Assembly (NCBI RefSeq): GCF_002293435.1
Contig: NZ_DBDF01000002.1
Location: forward strand, 13,984 to 23,598
Direction of reading: 5' to 3'
From: Bacteroides sp. UBA939
GTDB lineage: Bacteria; Bacteroidota; Bacteroidia; Bacteroidales; Bacteroidaceae
DNA length: 9,615 nt
Shown piece by piece: positions 1-8,524 of the stretch (positions are counted from its first letter, which is position 1; every line of letters begins with the position of its first letter). Under the pieces are notes generated by a model that was given only the letters and a program-made list of their open reading frames with translations, was not told where the DNA came from and did no database searches. The position numbers and the translations under genes are program-made.

Positions 1-236
1 ATAGCTTGTAAATATGCAATAGTGTACATAAATACTGCATCATTATTCTTTATTTATTCATCAAGTATGCTAAAAGATGAATTTATAAATCAAGGCGTGT
101 TACGAAAAGCGGAATAATACTATCATAATGAATGCAAATGGCTGTTATTTGTTGTCATTTAGATATTTCCGCAAAAACACCCTCGAAGCTGTTTAAAAAG
201 AGTATGAAATGAAGTTGAAAATCTGAAGGATTTGGA
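1..236. other. AT-rich intergenic DNA downstream of pbpC
   Basis: No open reading frame of useful length and no RNA gene is recognisable on either strand. The DNA is visibly AT-rich. On the strand of pbpC only a weak hairpin follows the stop codon (AAATC at 219-223 against GATTT at 229-233, 5-nt loop), without a proper T-run directly after it, so I do not call a terminator. No match to the 22-bp repeat units found elsewhere in the window was seen. The region may hold a promoter or terminator for a gene beyond the left edge, but nothing decides this. Confidence 0.6.
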
Positions 237-2639
237 TTACTTCACGAAGAAGGTCGTAGAAGCTGTATTTCCGGCATCATCTACAGCAGTCAGCGAATGT
301 TTGCCGGAGGCAGGTTGCAGGGAGATTTTGTGGAAATCCTGCGTCTGTGTAAGGTAAGCGCCGTCGAGATGCCAGAAGATAGTAGCTCCGGAGTTGCTAT
401 GTGCCAGTTCAATGGTTAGGAAGCCCGGACTTCCGTCCATCTGTTTGGGCAGGGTAATGTGCGCATTGATGGGTGGATAAATAAATTGCATAGGCTGAAG
501 CGCATCCTCTCCGCATCCCGGTTTAAAGGGTGGGAGCGGACTGTATTCGGGATGATGCTGTTTATAGTACCATTCCCATACGGGTGGCAAGGTGAACCAT
601 GATTTCTGAATAGTAGGTTCCATATTGGCGCAGCTCTCGTAGATACGGTAGGTTTCGTCGGCAGATAGAGTTGTGAGATGATGATACGGACAAGCCTCCG
701 TCTTTAGTCCCGAAGGAAGAATCAACAGCGTATCGGTTTCCTCGCAGAACCGGCTTTTCAGATGACCGGATTTCCGGCATACTTCGGCTTCTATGAAGAT
801 GCCGGCAGGTTGTTCGAACCATGATGAAGAAGGGAGTGTATTGAATATCTCGAACAGCACCGGACCTGCCGTCCGTGCTCCGACAAGCCCGGGTTTGCCT
901 TCTCCCGTAGCGTTTCCTACCCATACGCCTACGGCATACCGGGGAGTGGCACCAACAGCCCAGGCATCACGGAAGCCGTAACTTGTTCCGGTCTTCCAGG
1001 CAATGGGGTGCATGGAAGGTATTGATTTCCAGTCTATTTCTTCAGGACGGTTTACTTCTGTCAAAGCATTGAACGTTTGCCATACGGCGCCCGGCTGAAA
1101 AACGGAAGAAGAAATCATTTGCTTTCTTTCTTTGCTTTCCTCTTTATCAGAGGTGTAAAGAGTATTAGAAGAGTAAAGATTGTCAGTAGAGTAATGAGTA
1201 GAATCATCCGGAGCGGGAAGCAGCAGACTGCAAGTGCCTTGCGGAAGTTGCAGCAGACTTCTGCCCATGTTGGCATATACGTTTGTCACATCCCACAGGG
1301 TGGCTTCCGCACCGCCCAGAATAAGAGACAATCCGTAATGGGATGCCGCACGGTTGATTGTTTTCAGTCCTGACAGTTGCAGGAAGCTGTGGAATTTGGG
1401 TACTCCGTATTTTTGAAGCATGGTTACAGCCGGAATATTCAGTGAGCGGGCAAGCGCTTCCGATGCCGGTACGGCTCCTTCAAACTGCAAGCTGAAGTTT
1501 TGGGGAGTGAATCCGTTGATATTAATCGGAATGTCCGGTAACAGCATGTCCGGCAACAGGCTGCCTTCCTGCAACATGGCATAGTACAGGAAAGGTTTCA
1601 GAATGCTTCCCGTGCTTCTGGGAGCCTGGATAACGTCCACCTGGTTCCCGTCTTTTTTACGCTCAAAGTTTACATTGCCGCAGTAAGCCACTGCTTGATT
1701 TGTCCGGATGTCGATTACCAGGATTGCCAGGTTTCGTATGTCGCTCCGGTTGAATTCGCTGCTCCAGCGTTCGGCGATGCTTTCTATCTGGGTCTGAATA
1801 TTTCTGTCGATTGTCGATATGGAGTACGCTCCGTTTCGCTCCTGATAGAAGCGACTGACTAAATGCGGTGCGACTTGCGGTAGCGGATGGGGTTCGTCGG
1901 GTAGCGGTTCGCTGATAGCCAGTTCATAAGTTGATTTATCAATAATTTCTTTCCTGTACAGATGTTTCAGAAGTCTGTTCCGCTTATTGAGCAATACGTT
2001 GCGTGCTTTAGAAAGGTGAACCATAGCAGGGGCATTCGGAAGTACGGCGAGCATGGCGGCCTCTGCCCACGACAAGTCTTCGGGCGAATGCCCGAAATAG
2101 CGCCATGCCGCCGCATCAAGTCCTACCACATTTCCGCCGAATGGGGCGTGGGAAACATACATGGACAGGATGTTTTCTTTTGAAGCGCTGAATTCAAGGC
2201 GGGTAGCCATAATCATTTCTATGAATTTCTCTCCATAGGTTCGAGGCTTGTTTCTCGCTAACCGGATGAGTTGCATAGTAAGGGTACTTCCACCGCTTAC
2301 GATGCGCTTGTTGCGTACGTTCCGGTAGGCGGCTTTGCCTATTGAGAAAGGATTGACTCCCCAATGATAATAAAAGTACCGGTCTTCAAACTCCACTAAG
2401 CACTGTTTGATTTTCTCCGGAGTAGTGCTGCGTGGTGGGAAACGCCATTGACCGTCGGAGGCGATGCGTGCGCCCAGTAACTCTCCGTTGCGGTCGGCGA
2501 CAACGGTAGAGTAGGGGACATGGAACAGTTGGCTCGGAAGGCAAAAGATATAAGCAATCGCCAGAAAAGTAATAATAACAAGTATTACTTTTCTGGTGAT
2601 TGATAGTTGTTTGAAGCAGTTGATTATTTTGGTTGCCAT
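237..2639 (-). CDS. pbpC: Penicillin-binding protein 1C (bifunctional GT51 glycosyltransferase / transpeptidase)
   Basis: Class A penicillin-binding protein that polymerises lipid II into glycan chains and carries a transpeptidase fold, anchored in the inner membrane facing the periplasm. Seen: a short basic cytoplasmic tail, one membrane segment at about residues 18-36, then the GT51 domain with EDRYFYYH (catalytic Glu85) and GGSTLTMQ (116-123). The transpeptidase has SILK (Ser345-Lys348), SLN (399-401) and KTG (549-551). A cysteine-containing linker (C621, C632, C650, C670) leads to a C-terminal BiPBP_C-like domain at about 712-800, the hallmark of PBP1C. At 800 residues it is close to the family length. 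All catalytic motifs are intact. A Ser/Thr/Asp-rich stretch at about 470-512 lies between SLN and KTG. The ATG at 2639 gives a normal tail and membrane segment; another ATG 11 bp upstream is out of frame. It follows yfhM, the classical partner gene, on the same strand after 248 bp of repeat-rich DNA. Confidence 0.95.
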   Translation of the reverse strand: MATKIINCFKQLSITRKVILVIITFLAIAYIFCLPSQLFHVPYSTVVADRNGELLGARIASDGQWRFPPRSTTPEKIKQCLVEFEDRYFYYHWGVNPFSIGKAAYRNVRNKRIVSGGSTLTMQLIRLARNKPRTYGEKFIEMIMATRLEFSASKENILSMYVSHAPFGGNVVGLDAAAWRYFGHSPEDLSWAEAAMLAVLPNAPAMVHLSKARNVLLNKRNRLLKHLYRKEIIDKSTYELAISEPLPDEPHPLPQVAPHLVSRFYQERNGAYSISTIDRNIQTQIESIAERWSSEFNRSDIRNLAILVIDIRTNQAVAYCGNVNFERKKDGNQVDVIQAPRSTGSILKPFLYYAMLQEGSLLPDMLLPDIPININGFTPQNFSLQFEGAVPASEALARSLNIPAVTMLQKYGVPKFHSFLQLSGLKTINRAASHYGLSLILGGAEATLWDVTNVYANMGRSLLQLPQGTCSLLLPAPDDSTHYSTDNLYSSNTLYTSDKEESKERKQMISSSVFQPGAVWQTFNALTEVNRPEEIDWKSIPSMHPIAWKTGTSYGFRDAWAVGATPRYAVGVWVGNATGEGKPGLVGARTAGPVLFEIFNTLPSSSWFEQPAGIFIEAEVCRKSGHLKSRFCEETDTLLILPSGLKTEACPYHHLTTLSADETYRIYESCANMEPTIQKSWFTLPPVWEWYYKQHHPEYSPLPPFKPGCGEDALQPMQFIYPPINAHITLPKQMDGSPGFLTIELAHSNSGATIFWHLDGAYLTQTQDFHKISLQPASGKHSLTAVDDAGNTASTTFFVK

Positions 2640-2650
2640 TCTATTTTCAT

Positions 2651-2812
2651 GACTATCTCTATTAGCTTCGCTGACAGATTATTTGATATCTTTTACGAAG
2701 GTACTTATGTACCACTCTCACCTACCACCCCGCCCTTCGGGCACTAACCCCCTCCGGCTCCCCCGTTATCGGGGGAGAGCAACCTCCCGGGAGGAGGGGA
2801 ATAGAGATAGTC
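2651..2812. repeat. 13-bp perfect inverted repeat around the GC-rich module, upstream of pbpC
   Basis: GACTATCTCTATT at 2651-2663 is the exact reverse complement of AATAGAGATAGTC at 2800-2812. The arms enclose about 136 bp. Both arms are pieces of the 22-bp unit, so the inversion is between units. The left arm ends 11 bp upstream of the pbpC start codon, and the bases after it on the minus strand (TGA, then AATAGA) still resemble a decayed unit, so the start region of pbpC may itself derive from repeat DNA. In RNA the arms could pair and hold the pbpC start region near a large stem; this is inference. Confidence 0.7.
2732..2799. other. Cluster of GC-rich hairpins
   Basis: Three perfect inverted repeats lie in tandem: GCCC/GGGC with a 3-nt loop at 2732-2742; CTCCCCCG/CGGGGGAG with a TTAT loop at 2758-2777; and the 12-bp palindrome CCTCCCGGGAGG at 2783-2794. 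In addition CCCCTCC at 2749-2755 can pair with GGAGGGG at 2793-2799, enclosing the second hairpin and competing with the third. None is followed by a T-run on either strand, so these are not ordinary intrinsic terminators. The style resembles GC-rich intergenic repeats I associate with Bacteroides genomes. In an mRNA the cluster could stabilise the 3' end of yfhM or slow transcription into pbpC. Confidence 0.75.
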
Positions 2813-2832
2813 TTGATTATCAATAGAGATAG

Positions 2833-2864
2833 TTCACTATATACAGACAAGATGCGAAACTTCA
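2833..2864 (-). repeat. Conserved flank block of the 22-bp repeats (inner copy)
   Basis: On the minus strand this reads TGAAGTTTCG, three bases, CTTGT, then ends in TGAA directly before the first 22-bp unit. The plus strand at 9338-9370 shows the same order: TGAAGTTTCG, seven bases, CTTGT, and TGAA before the first unit. Total lengths are 32 and 33 bp. The shared order at both array edges suggests that this block belongs to the repeat element and is not chance flanking DNA. It lies just after the yfhM stop codon. Confidence 0.6.
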
Positions 2865-2887
2865 ATTATTTACGTTTAAACAGTACC

Positions 2888-5800
2888 CTATTTACTTACA
2901 ATCGTCCTTCCTGCCGTTGTCCGTGCCTGTGCCGTGGCGTCATACATGGCTTCGCATTGTATGGCAGGCAGTACAAAAGTACCTGAATAGGTAGCTTGCA
3001 GTCTCACAGTGAACTTCTTCAGTTCGCTGCGTCTCAGGTCGAAGTAAGTAAGCACGCGGTCGTCGCGAATATCCTGATAGGTACAGTTACTTATGAACCT
3101 TTCGTTATAAATCTCCCATCCCGACGGTATGATATACGTTAAAGCCAGATTACTGTAGTCGGTAGTCCCGCTGGTATTGCCTACGGTGATGACTGCCAAG
3201 AAATCTGTTCCTTGCTTTATATCATCTACGGATATCGTAGCGCCTTCCATATCCGTATATTTCACGTCCAGACGGATATTGTTCGCCATAGCAGGCAGAG
3301 TATCATTGAGCAACTGCGTGCGTATAATGAGATCCATGCTTAATGCCCCCTTGCCCTGATTTGTTACACTTACCTCTCCCGAATTGGGTGACGTGGACAG
3401 TTTCTTCTCAAATACTGCTTTGGCAGACTTCACATCAGGCTGTTGCTTTCCGTTCCATGTCCACTTAAACTCTAAAGACCCTGAGAGCTTTTCGGCCAAA
3501 CGTCCCATCGCCATCAGTGAGAAAGCTGTGGATTGCGTACTGAACCAATTCTCATTCGTCAGATTCTGTGAAACTTTCTTAGCTTGTTGCAGGGTGGCTT
3601 GCTCCCTGTTATTCATTAAAAGAAGCGTTTCCAGTATCATGGCTTCGTCACGGTCGAATGAGCCGTAGATGTAGTTCTGCGAAGAGTAGGGGGTAACGGT
3701 TGTTTCCGCATTGAACACCAATTCTTCGGCAGTTTTCGTCTTGCCCGTCAGCGCATAAGCCGCAGCCAGTCTCCACTTGGCTTGCAGAGATAACCCAGGT
3801 TGCTCTTTCATCCTGTTCATAGCTCCCTGTTCCGGAGCGCCTGCCAATGCCAGCGTGTATAACCTGTATGCCTGTTGCAATCCCGATTGCCAGTACGTCC
3901 AACTATTGTTTGACTCCGGCATCCGCCAGTTTTGTGCGGCGGCGCGCTGGAATTGCTTCCATTTGTTCAGTACATTCTGGTTGACTGCGTACCCTTTCTC
4001 CTGCGCCAGTACCAGGAACATGCCTGCGTACGAACTAATCCATTCGTCGGCAACTGCGTTCCCCGGCCAGTAAACGAAGCCTCCATTAGGTAGCTGGCGA
4101 CCGTAGATTTGACGGATGCCTTCCTGTATATTGGCTTTTATCTTTTCCGCTTCTTGGCTGTCCATAGCCTTGAACTGACCGACGAACAACAATGGCAACG
4201 CTTTGGAAGTCAACTGTTCCGTGCAGTGGTGCTGGTAATTATACAGATAGTCGAACCGGCGGGTAATGTCTACCGACGGTATGCGTGAAACCTCCAACTG
4301 TATGTGGCTGTTCTCAGCAGATGCGTTCTGCAAGGTGTACGGAATGGTTACGCTCTTTCCGCTTTCCACCCATTGACCGGTACGTAAAGTAACTGTCGGG
4401 TTCGGATTCCGGACTTCGATTTCAATCGTTTCTTTGGTCTGCTTGCCATCGCCCTCGGCTGTCAGGTTAACGGTTACTTTTCCGGTTTGGTTGCCGGTCT
4501 TTATTTTGAAGTAGACAAGCTGGTCACCCGGTTGGGCAAAGGAAACGGATTGTTGTGCATTTCCAACCAACTGTACGCCGCCGCCGGAAGTCCGGATAGA
4601 TACCTTTACGTTCTTCACTTCTTTCTCCATAGCGAATACATTCACCGGAACATTGATTTCCTCCTGCGTGCTAAGTACTCGCGGAAGTGTGGACAACAGC
4701 ATCAACGGAGTCCGTACAAAGGAAGTCTTCTCCGCTTTTCCGTAAGCGCCGTCCTGTCCGGCTACTACCATCGTACGCACAGAACCTACATACATCGGCA
4801 GTTGCAGCGCATGTGTTTTCTGTTTCCCTTTGTCCAGATAGAAGGGGCCGATGAACTTGACTACCGGCTTGAAACGATTCGCTTTTGCGTCGGCAGGTTT
4901 CATCGTTTCGTCGCCACCTGTACTGAACAGGGAGCTGTAACGTCCGGAAGTTGCTCCCAGTACGTCGTCGTACATATCCCAGGTACGGATACCTAATGCC
5001 TCACGGGCGTAGAAATCATTCCACGGGTCGGGTGTCTTGAAGTTGGTCAGGTCAAGCAGTCCGTCGTCTACAATAGCCAACGTATAGGTCATTGGTTTAC
5101 CGTTCTTTTCGCTGACCGTGATATTGAATCCTGTCTCGGGACGTAATACTTCCGGCATATTGATTTGCGGTTGCAGTATGGTTTGTTTATTGGTAACCAT
5201 CACGGGGACAATTCCGTACATACGTATCGGCAAGTCGTTTACCGTCTGCGCATGAGGTTGCAGCAGGCTGACGTGCAGGTAAACATTCGGAGCCATTTCC
5301 GGTGTTACTTTGAAGGAATATTTTGTATCTCCCTTATCGGACACCTCTATCCATTCCCGTTGCAATACGTTAGAACCGTTTTCGAGAGAAACCAGTGCGC
5401 GCCCTCCTGCGGCAGCCGGGATAATGGCTGTTGCTGTTTCTCCGATTTCATAAGATTCCTTATCCAATGTGAAAGAAAGCATTTTGATGCCGCTGGGGTC
5501 AGTCTTATCGGAACGTCCGTACCAGGCGGGCCAATCTATGTAGACAGTCCCGCCGGTGGCATGACCGCTGTCCCTGTCTTTCACGTAAACCAGATAACGT
5601 CCCCAGTCGGGATAATTAACCCGGAACTTGAAAGTAGCTTTTCCGCCTGTAGTCTGTATATTTCCGCTGGCTACGGGAGTAATGGAGCTGCTGTTGATGT
5701 AAGTACCGAAAGTTTCACTCCGGTTTTCCCACCACCAGCTCCAGCTGACGCGGTAAATCTTGTATTCCAGATTGGTACGATTTACCAATTCTCCCTTCGC

Positions 5801-8485
5801 ATTTACCGTAACGAGGTCGAATACATGGTCTTTGTCCGTCTCTATGTATCTCCCTTTCGGTTGGTTCAGGTTGATACCTACATAGGATGAGAACGGGGAT
5901 AGTGGAATGCTCTGGGTGTAGATACTGGCATCCCCTCCCGGTTCGAACACACGGGCGGTCAATGTTGCATTCAGCATCCCGGGAGCATTCGTGACGGGTA
6001 ATTTCAGCATAAAGTTTGTTTTTCCTTCTGCATCGAGTGTCCCCTCGAACACGTCATTCTTAACCGTAGTAAATTCGCTTGCCGGGTTGTTGAAAATGTA
6101 TTGGCTGTAGTTCTTGAATTGCGTGTTGACTTTTGACAAGGACATCTCTACCTTCGTTTTCAGTCGTGAAGCGATGGCTCCTGTCAGCCACGAGGAAGAC
6201 AGGGTAACCGGTACTTCCTTCTCCGAAGCCTGAATGATATCCTTCGGTAGCTTTATATTGATTTTCAGACGGTTTGGCTTTATGGTTTCAATGCGCAATC
6301 CTTTGCGGAAGGTGGAACCGCCTACTTTGACGTATGCGTTCCACAGCCCGGTCGGGTCTTCCGCCTGCGTTGCTACATTGAATGTATAGAACCCGTTTAC
6401 GCCTTGCGTGGATATCATCTTGGTGTAGAACTGCCCCATCGGATTATAAAGTTCCAGCGCTACGGGGTGCTTGTCCGGTATTCTCTTCTCCCGGTCTTCC
6501 AGAACGAAGGCTATGTGCAGCGTATCGCCCGGCCTCCAGACGCCTCTTTCACCATATACAAACCCTTTCAGTCCTTTCTGAACATCTTTTCCGCCTACAT
6601 CGAAACGGCTGACCGATTGTTCTTCACCGTCCGCCACACGGATATATGCTTTCTGCTTGTCCGCTTCGGCAACTACAATGAGAGGAACGCCTTGCGGAGT
6701 AATTTCCGCAAAGCCTTCACCATTCGTTTCTCCGGTTCCGATGGGTTGCAACTGGAAGTTATAGACAGTTACCTTAGCTTGCCCTATCGGTTGGGTATCC
6801 AGAATATTGCTGACAGCAATCCAAAGCTTGTTCATTGAATTCCGTTTCACAATCATACCGATGTTCGAGGCAAATACGTTGCAGGAAGCTACCAGGTCGG
6901 AATTCATATAATACGAAGGGTCGCAAGGATTGTTACGCTCTTGCCAATTGTATAGCCTCCAATCCATCTTTGTGCTTCCGGTATAATAAAAGTAACCTTG
7001 GGGGATATCCCATTCGGCTTCATTCTCTTCGGAAAGTACATTCCCGCTGACCTTTGTCAAGCCTTCCGGAGTTGCATTTTTTGCGAATTGCACATTCCGT
7101 TCTCCTCCTCCGCTGCAAGGATAGGCTGAATATTCCTGGCGGAAAGAAAGTACGATGCGATAGATGGCTCCCGGTTCCTGACGGATAAGTCCGGCAAGGT
7201 CTATTGAGTAGTCTTCCCATTTGTGGACATCCTTCGTATTGTCTTCGCCTAACCATAAGGTTTTCCGGTAAACCAACCGTCCCGAACGGCGCAGTTCCTG
7301 GGCGGATGAAAGCGTATTGGTTTGCATGAACATCAGTACGTTGTTCTCAAAAATGCGGATAACGTCTAAATCTACCGCATAGAGGTTGACTGCCCGGAAT
7401 GGGATAATCAGGCTTTTGGAGTTGGGCAAAATGGCGGCGGAAGTAGTTATTTCCACCTGAGGTTTCAGGTTTACTTCGCTGAATGAGATGGAATGGGAAG
7501 CGCCGAGTGATTTGTCTTTGCTGCTTTTCACTCCTTCGTGTATCTTGAGTGTGAGCTTGCTTAGCTGGTTGGCTTCAAAATAGATATATACTCTATTGTC
7601 TTTTACCTGAAATACGGAAGTCGATACTTCGGGTATTTCAATCAATCCTTTCAAATCCTGTGTTGTAGATACAGGTTCGGAAAATACGACTTCTATTCCG
7701 TTTTCAGGTTCATCAACGCGCTGGGCCGAAAGGAAGCGGAATATATTTCGGGCAGGGATTAACACGCTTTCAGTCACTGTATGGTTGATGCCTGCCGGAC
7801 TGCCGTCGGCTTTTATTTCCAATTGATAATCTTCGTCTTCCCGCGTGATGTTATTTATTTCGAAGTTATAGCGTGCCGGATTGTCGGTCGATGTGATGTC
7901 GACCGGATAACTTTGTCCTTTTCCGTTTCCGACTGAAAGCATTTTATCTACGACTTCTTTCTTGGTCGCATCACTGAAGAATATTTCTCCTTTCACAGTT
8001 GCTTGTTCCGGCTGAGTGCCGGCATCAGTCTGTATCAGCGGGGCGATTTGCAATACGAAGTTAGGTTCCTGTACACGGAAAGAGAATTTGAACTCTTTCG
8101 ATTGATTGTCCGTTTCTACAAAAGTCCCTAATTTGAAGGTGGCTTCATAGAACTGTCCGGGTTTCAGTTGTCCCTCTTCGGGAGCAAATTCAATGGTGTT
8201 GTTATTGACCCAATATGCCTTACCTTTCAGGGAAGGTGAAAATTTGAACGGGTTGTCTTGCAGTTCATTATTCAAATCCACCACGGTCTGGTCCTGGGTC
8301 AGTTCAATGCGGATGGTTGAAGTTTGCGAAATAACCCCTCCTGTATATGCATTTACGTATGAAGCATACTCGGCAGGGGGAATAATGTCCTTCTGGGTTT
8401 TCGCACAAGAAGAAAATAACGCGACGGTCAGCAACAGGGGAAATAGCCTGTTAGCTATACTGTGTAAGTTTTTGATACGTTCCAT
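2888..8485 (-). CDS. yfhM: Alpha-2-macroglobulin-like lipoprotein (YfhM/ECAM type, thioester-containing)
   Basis: A bacterial protease trap: cleavage of a bait loop triggers a conformational change and a reactive thioester captures the protease. Seen: a signal peptide ending FSSC with lipid-acceptor Cys27; many beta-sandwich (MG) regions; an MG2-type motif ERGVWRPGD (646-654); a bait-region-associated domain from about 1000, with LTNFKTPDP ending at 1154; a flexible stretch rich in Gly, Ser, Lys and Arg at about 1176-1207 that is the likely bait; an A2M domain at about 1208-1300; and the thioester motif CTEQ at 1421-1424 in a helical domain of about 1395-1700. A C-terminal beta domain ends at 1865. 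Length and order fit the long bacterial family. The start at 8485 gives a full signal peptide. It begins 39 bp after yafV and precedes pbpC, the usual partner. Bacteroidetes lipoproteins can be surface exposed, so periplasmic or surface location is open. Function is inferred from the family. Confidence 0.93.
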   Translation of the reverse strand: MERIKNLHSIANRLFPLLLTVALFSSCAKTQKDIIPPAEYASYVNAYTGGVISQTSTIRIELTQDQTVVDLNNELQDNPFKFSPSLKGKAYWVNNNTIEFAPEEGQLKPGQFYEATFKLGTFVETDNQSKEFKFSFRVQEPNFVLQIAPLIQTDAGTQPEQATVKGEIFFSDATKKEVVDKMLSVGNGKGQSYPVDITSTDNPARYNFEINNITREDEDYQLEIKADGSPAGINHTVTESVLIPARNIFRFLSAQRVDEPENGIEVVFSEPVSTTQDLKGLIEIPEVSTSVFQVKDNRVYIYFEANQLSKLTLKIHEGVKSSKDKSLGASHSISFSEVNLKPQVEITTSAAILPNSKSLIIPFRAVNLYAVDLDVIRIFENNVLMFMQTNTLSSAQELRRSGRLVYRKTLWLGEDNTKDVHKWEDYSIDLAGLIRQEPGAIYRIVLSFRQEYSAYPCSGGGERNVQFAKNATPEGLTKVSGNVLSEENEAEWDIPQGYFYYTGSTKMDWRLYNWQERNNPCDPSYYMNSDLVASCNVFASNIGMIVKRNSMNKLWIAVSNILDTQPIGQAKVTVYNFQLQPIGTGETNGEGFAEITPQGVPLIVVAEADKQKAYIRVADGEEQSVSRFDVGGKDVQKGLKGFVYGERGVWRPGDTLHIAFVLEDREKRIPDKHPVALELYNPMGQFYTKMISTQGVNGFYTFNVATQAEDPTGLWNAYVKVGGSTFRKGLRIETIKPNRLKINIKLPKDIIQASEKEVPVTLSSSWLTGAIASRLKTKVEMSLSKVNTQFKNYSQYIFNNPASEFTTVKNDVFEGTLDAEGKTNFMLKLPVTNAPGMLNATLTARVFEPGGDASIYTQSIPLSPFSSYVGINLNQPKGRYIETDKDHVFDLVTVNAKGELVNRTNLEYKIYRVSWSWWWENRSETFGTYINSSSITPVASGNIQTTGGKATFKFRVNYPDWGRYLVYVKDRDSGHATGGTVYIDWPAWYGRSDKTDPSGIKMLSFTLDKESYEIGETATAIIPAAAGGRALVSLENGSNVLQREWIEVSDKGDTKYSFKVTPEMAPNVYLHVSLLQPHAQTVNDLPIRMYGIVPVMVTNKQTILQPQINMPEVLRPETGFNITVSEKNGKPMTYTLAIVDDGLLDLTNFKTPDPWNDFYAREALGIRTWDMYDDVLGATSGRYSSLFSTGGDETMKPADAKANRFKPVVKFIGPFYLDKGKQKTHALQLPMYVGSVRTMVVAGQDGAYGKAEKTSFVRTPLMLLSTLPRVLSTQEEINVPVNVFAMEKEVKNVKVSIRTSGGGVQLVGNAQQSVSFAQPGDQLVYFKIKTGNQTGKVTVNLTAEGDGKQTKETIEIEVRNPNPTVTLRTGQWVESGKSVTIPYTLQNASAENSHIQLEVSRIPSVDITRRFDYLYNYQHHCTEQLTSKALPLLFVGQFKAMDSQEAEKIKANIQEGIRQIYGRQLPNGGFVYWPGNAVADEWISSYAGMFLVLAQEKGYAVNQNVLNKWKQFQRAAAQNWRMPESNNSWTYWQSGLQQAYRLYTLALAGAPEQGAMNRMKEQPGLSLQAKWRLAAAYALTGKTKTAEELVFNAETTVTPYSSQNYIYGSFDRDEAMILETLLLMNNREQATLQQAKKVSQNLTNENWFSTQSTAFSLMAMGRLAEKLSGSLEFKWTWNGKQQPDVKSAKAVFEKKLSTSPNSGEVSVTNQGKGALSMDLIIRTQLLNDTLPAMANNIRLDVKYTDMEGATISVDDIKQGTDFLAVITVGNTSGTTDYSNLALTYIIPSGWEIYNERFISNCTYQDIRDDRVLTYFDLRRSELKKFTVRLQATYSGTFVLPAIQCEAMYDATAQARTTAGRTIVSK

Positions 8486-8524
8486 ATATGAGATATTAAA
8501 TTGTCTGCTCTTATCTATTATTTA

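Larger units (their letters stand above)
2651..2864 (-). repeat. Composite intergenic repeat element, short copy, between yfhM and pbpC
   Basis: Read on the minus strand, this gap contains in order: a 32-bp block starting TGAAGTTTCG (2864-2833); one complete 22-bp repeat unit (2832-2811); a half unit AATAGAGATAG-complement (2810-2800); a GC-rich hairpin module (about 2799-2720); an AT-rich stretch; and a half unit in the opposite orientation (2663-2651). The first three parts match, in the same order and near-identical spacing, the DNA at 9338-9601 on the plus strand, where the array is much longer. I infer two copies of one dispersed element. It has no coding capacity. Because it lies inside a likely yfhM-pbpC transcript it would also be present in the mRNA. 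What mobilises or maintains it is unknown. Confidence 0.7.

Noticed and set aside
219..233. Terminator hairpin directly after the pbpC stop.
   Set aside because: The stem is only 5 bp, AT-rich, and lacks a clear T-run right after it.
2648..2650. Alternative upstream ATG for pbpC.
   Set aside because: It is 11 bp upstream and out of frame with pbpC; the ATG at 2639 gives a normal N-terminal tail and membrane segment.
2696..2703. TACCTTCG on the minus strand as a Bacteroides -7 element for pbpC.
   Set aside because: It differs at one base from TAnnTTTG and no TTTG lies at the expected upstream distance; the upstream DNA is the GC-rich hairpin module.
2758..2777. Intrinsic terminator after yfhM.
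   Set aside because: The 8-bp GC stem is strong but has no T-run after it on either strand, and it sits in a multi-hairpin repeat module.
5165..5890. A 241-codon plus-strand open frame antisense to yfhM, and further plus-strand frames such as 4487-4996 and 6404-6838.
   Set aside because: They lie wholly within a gene with clear family motifs on the other strand, their translations show no recognisable domain, and they are Cys/Arg/Ser-rich as expected of antisense shadows.
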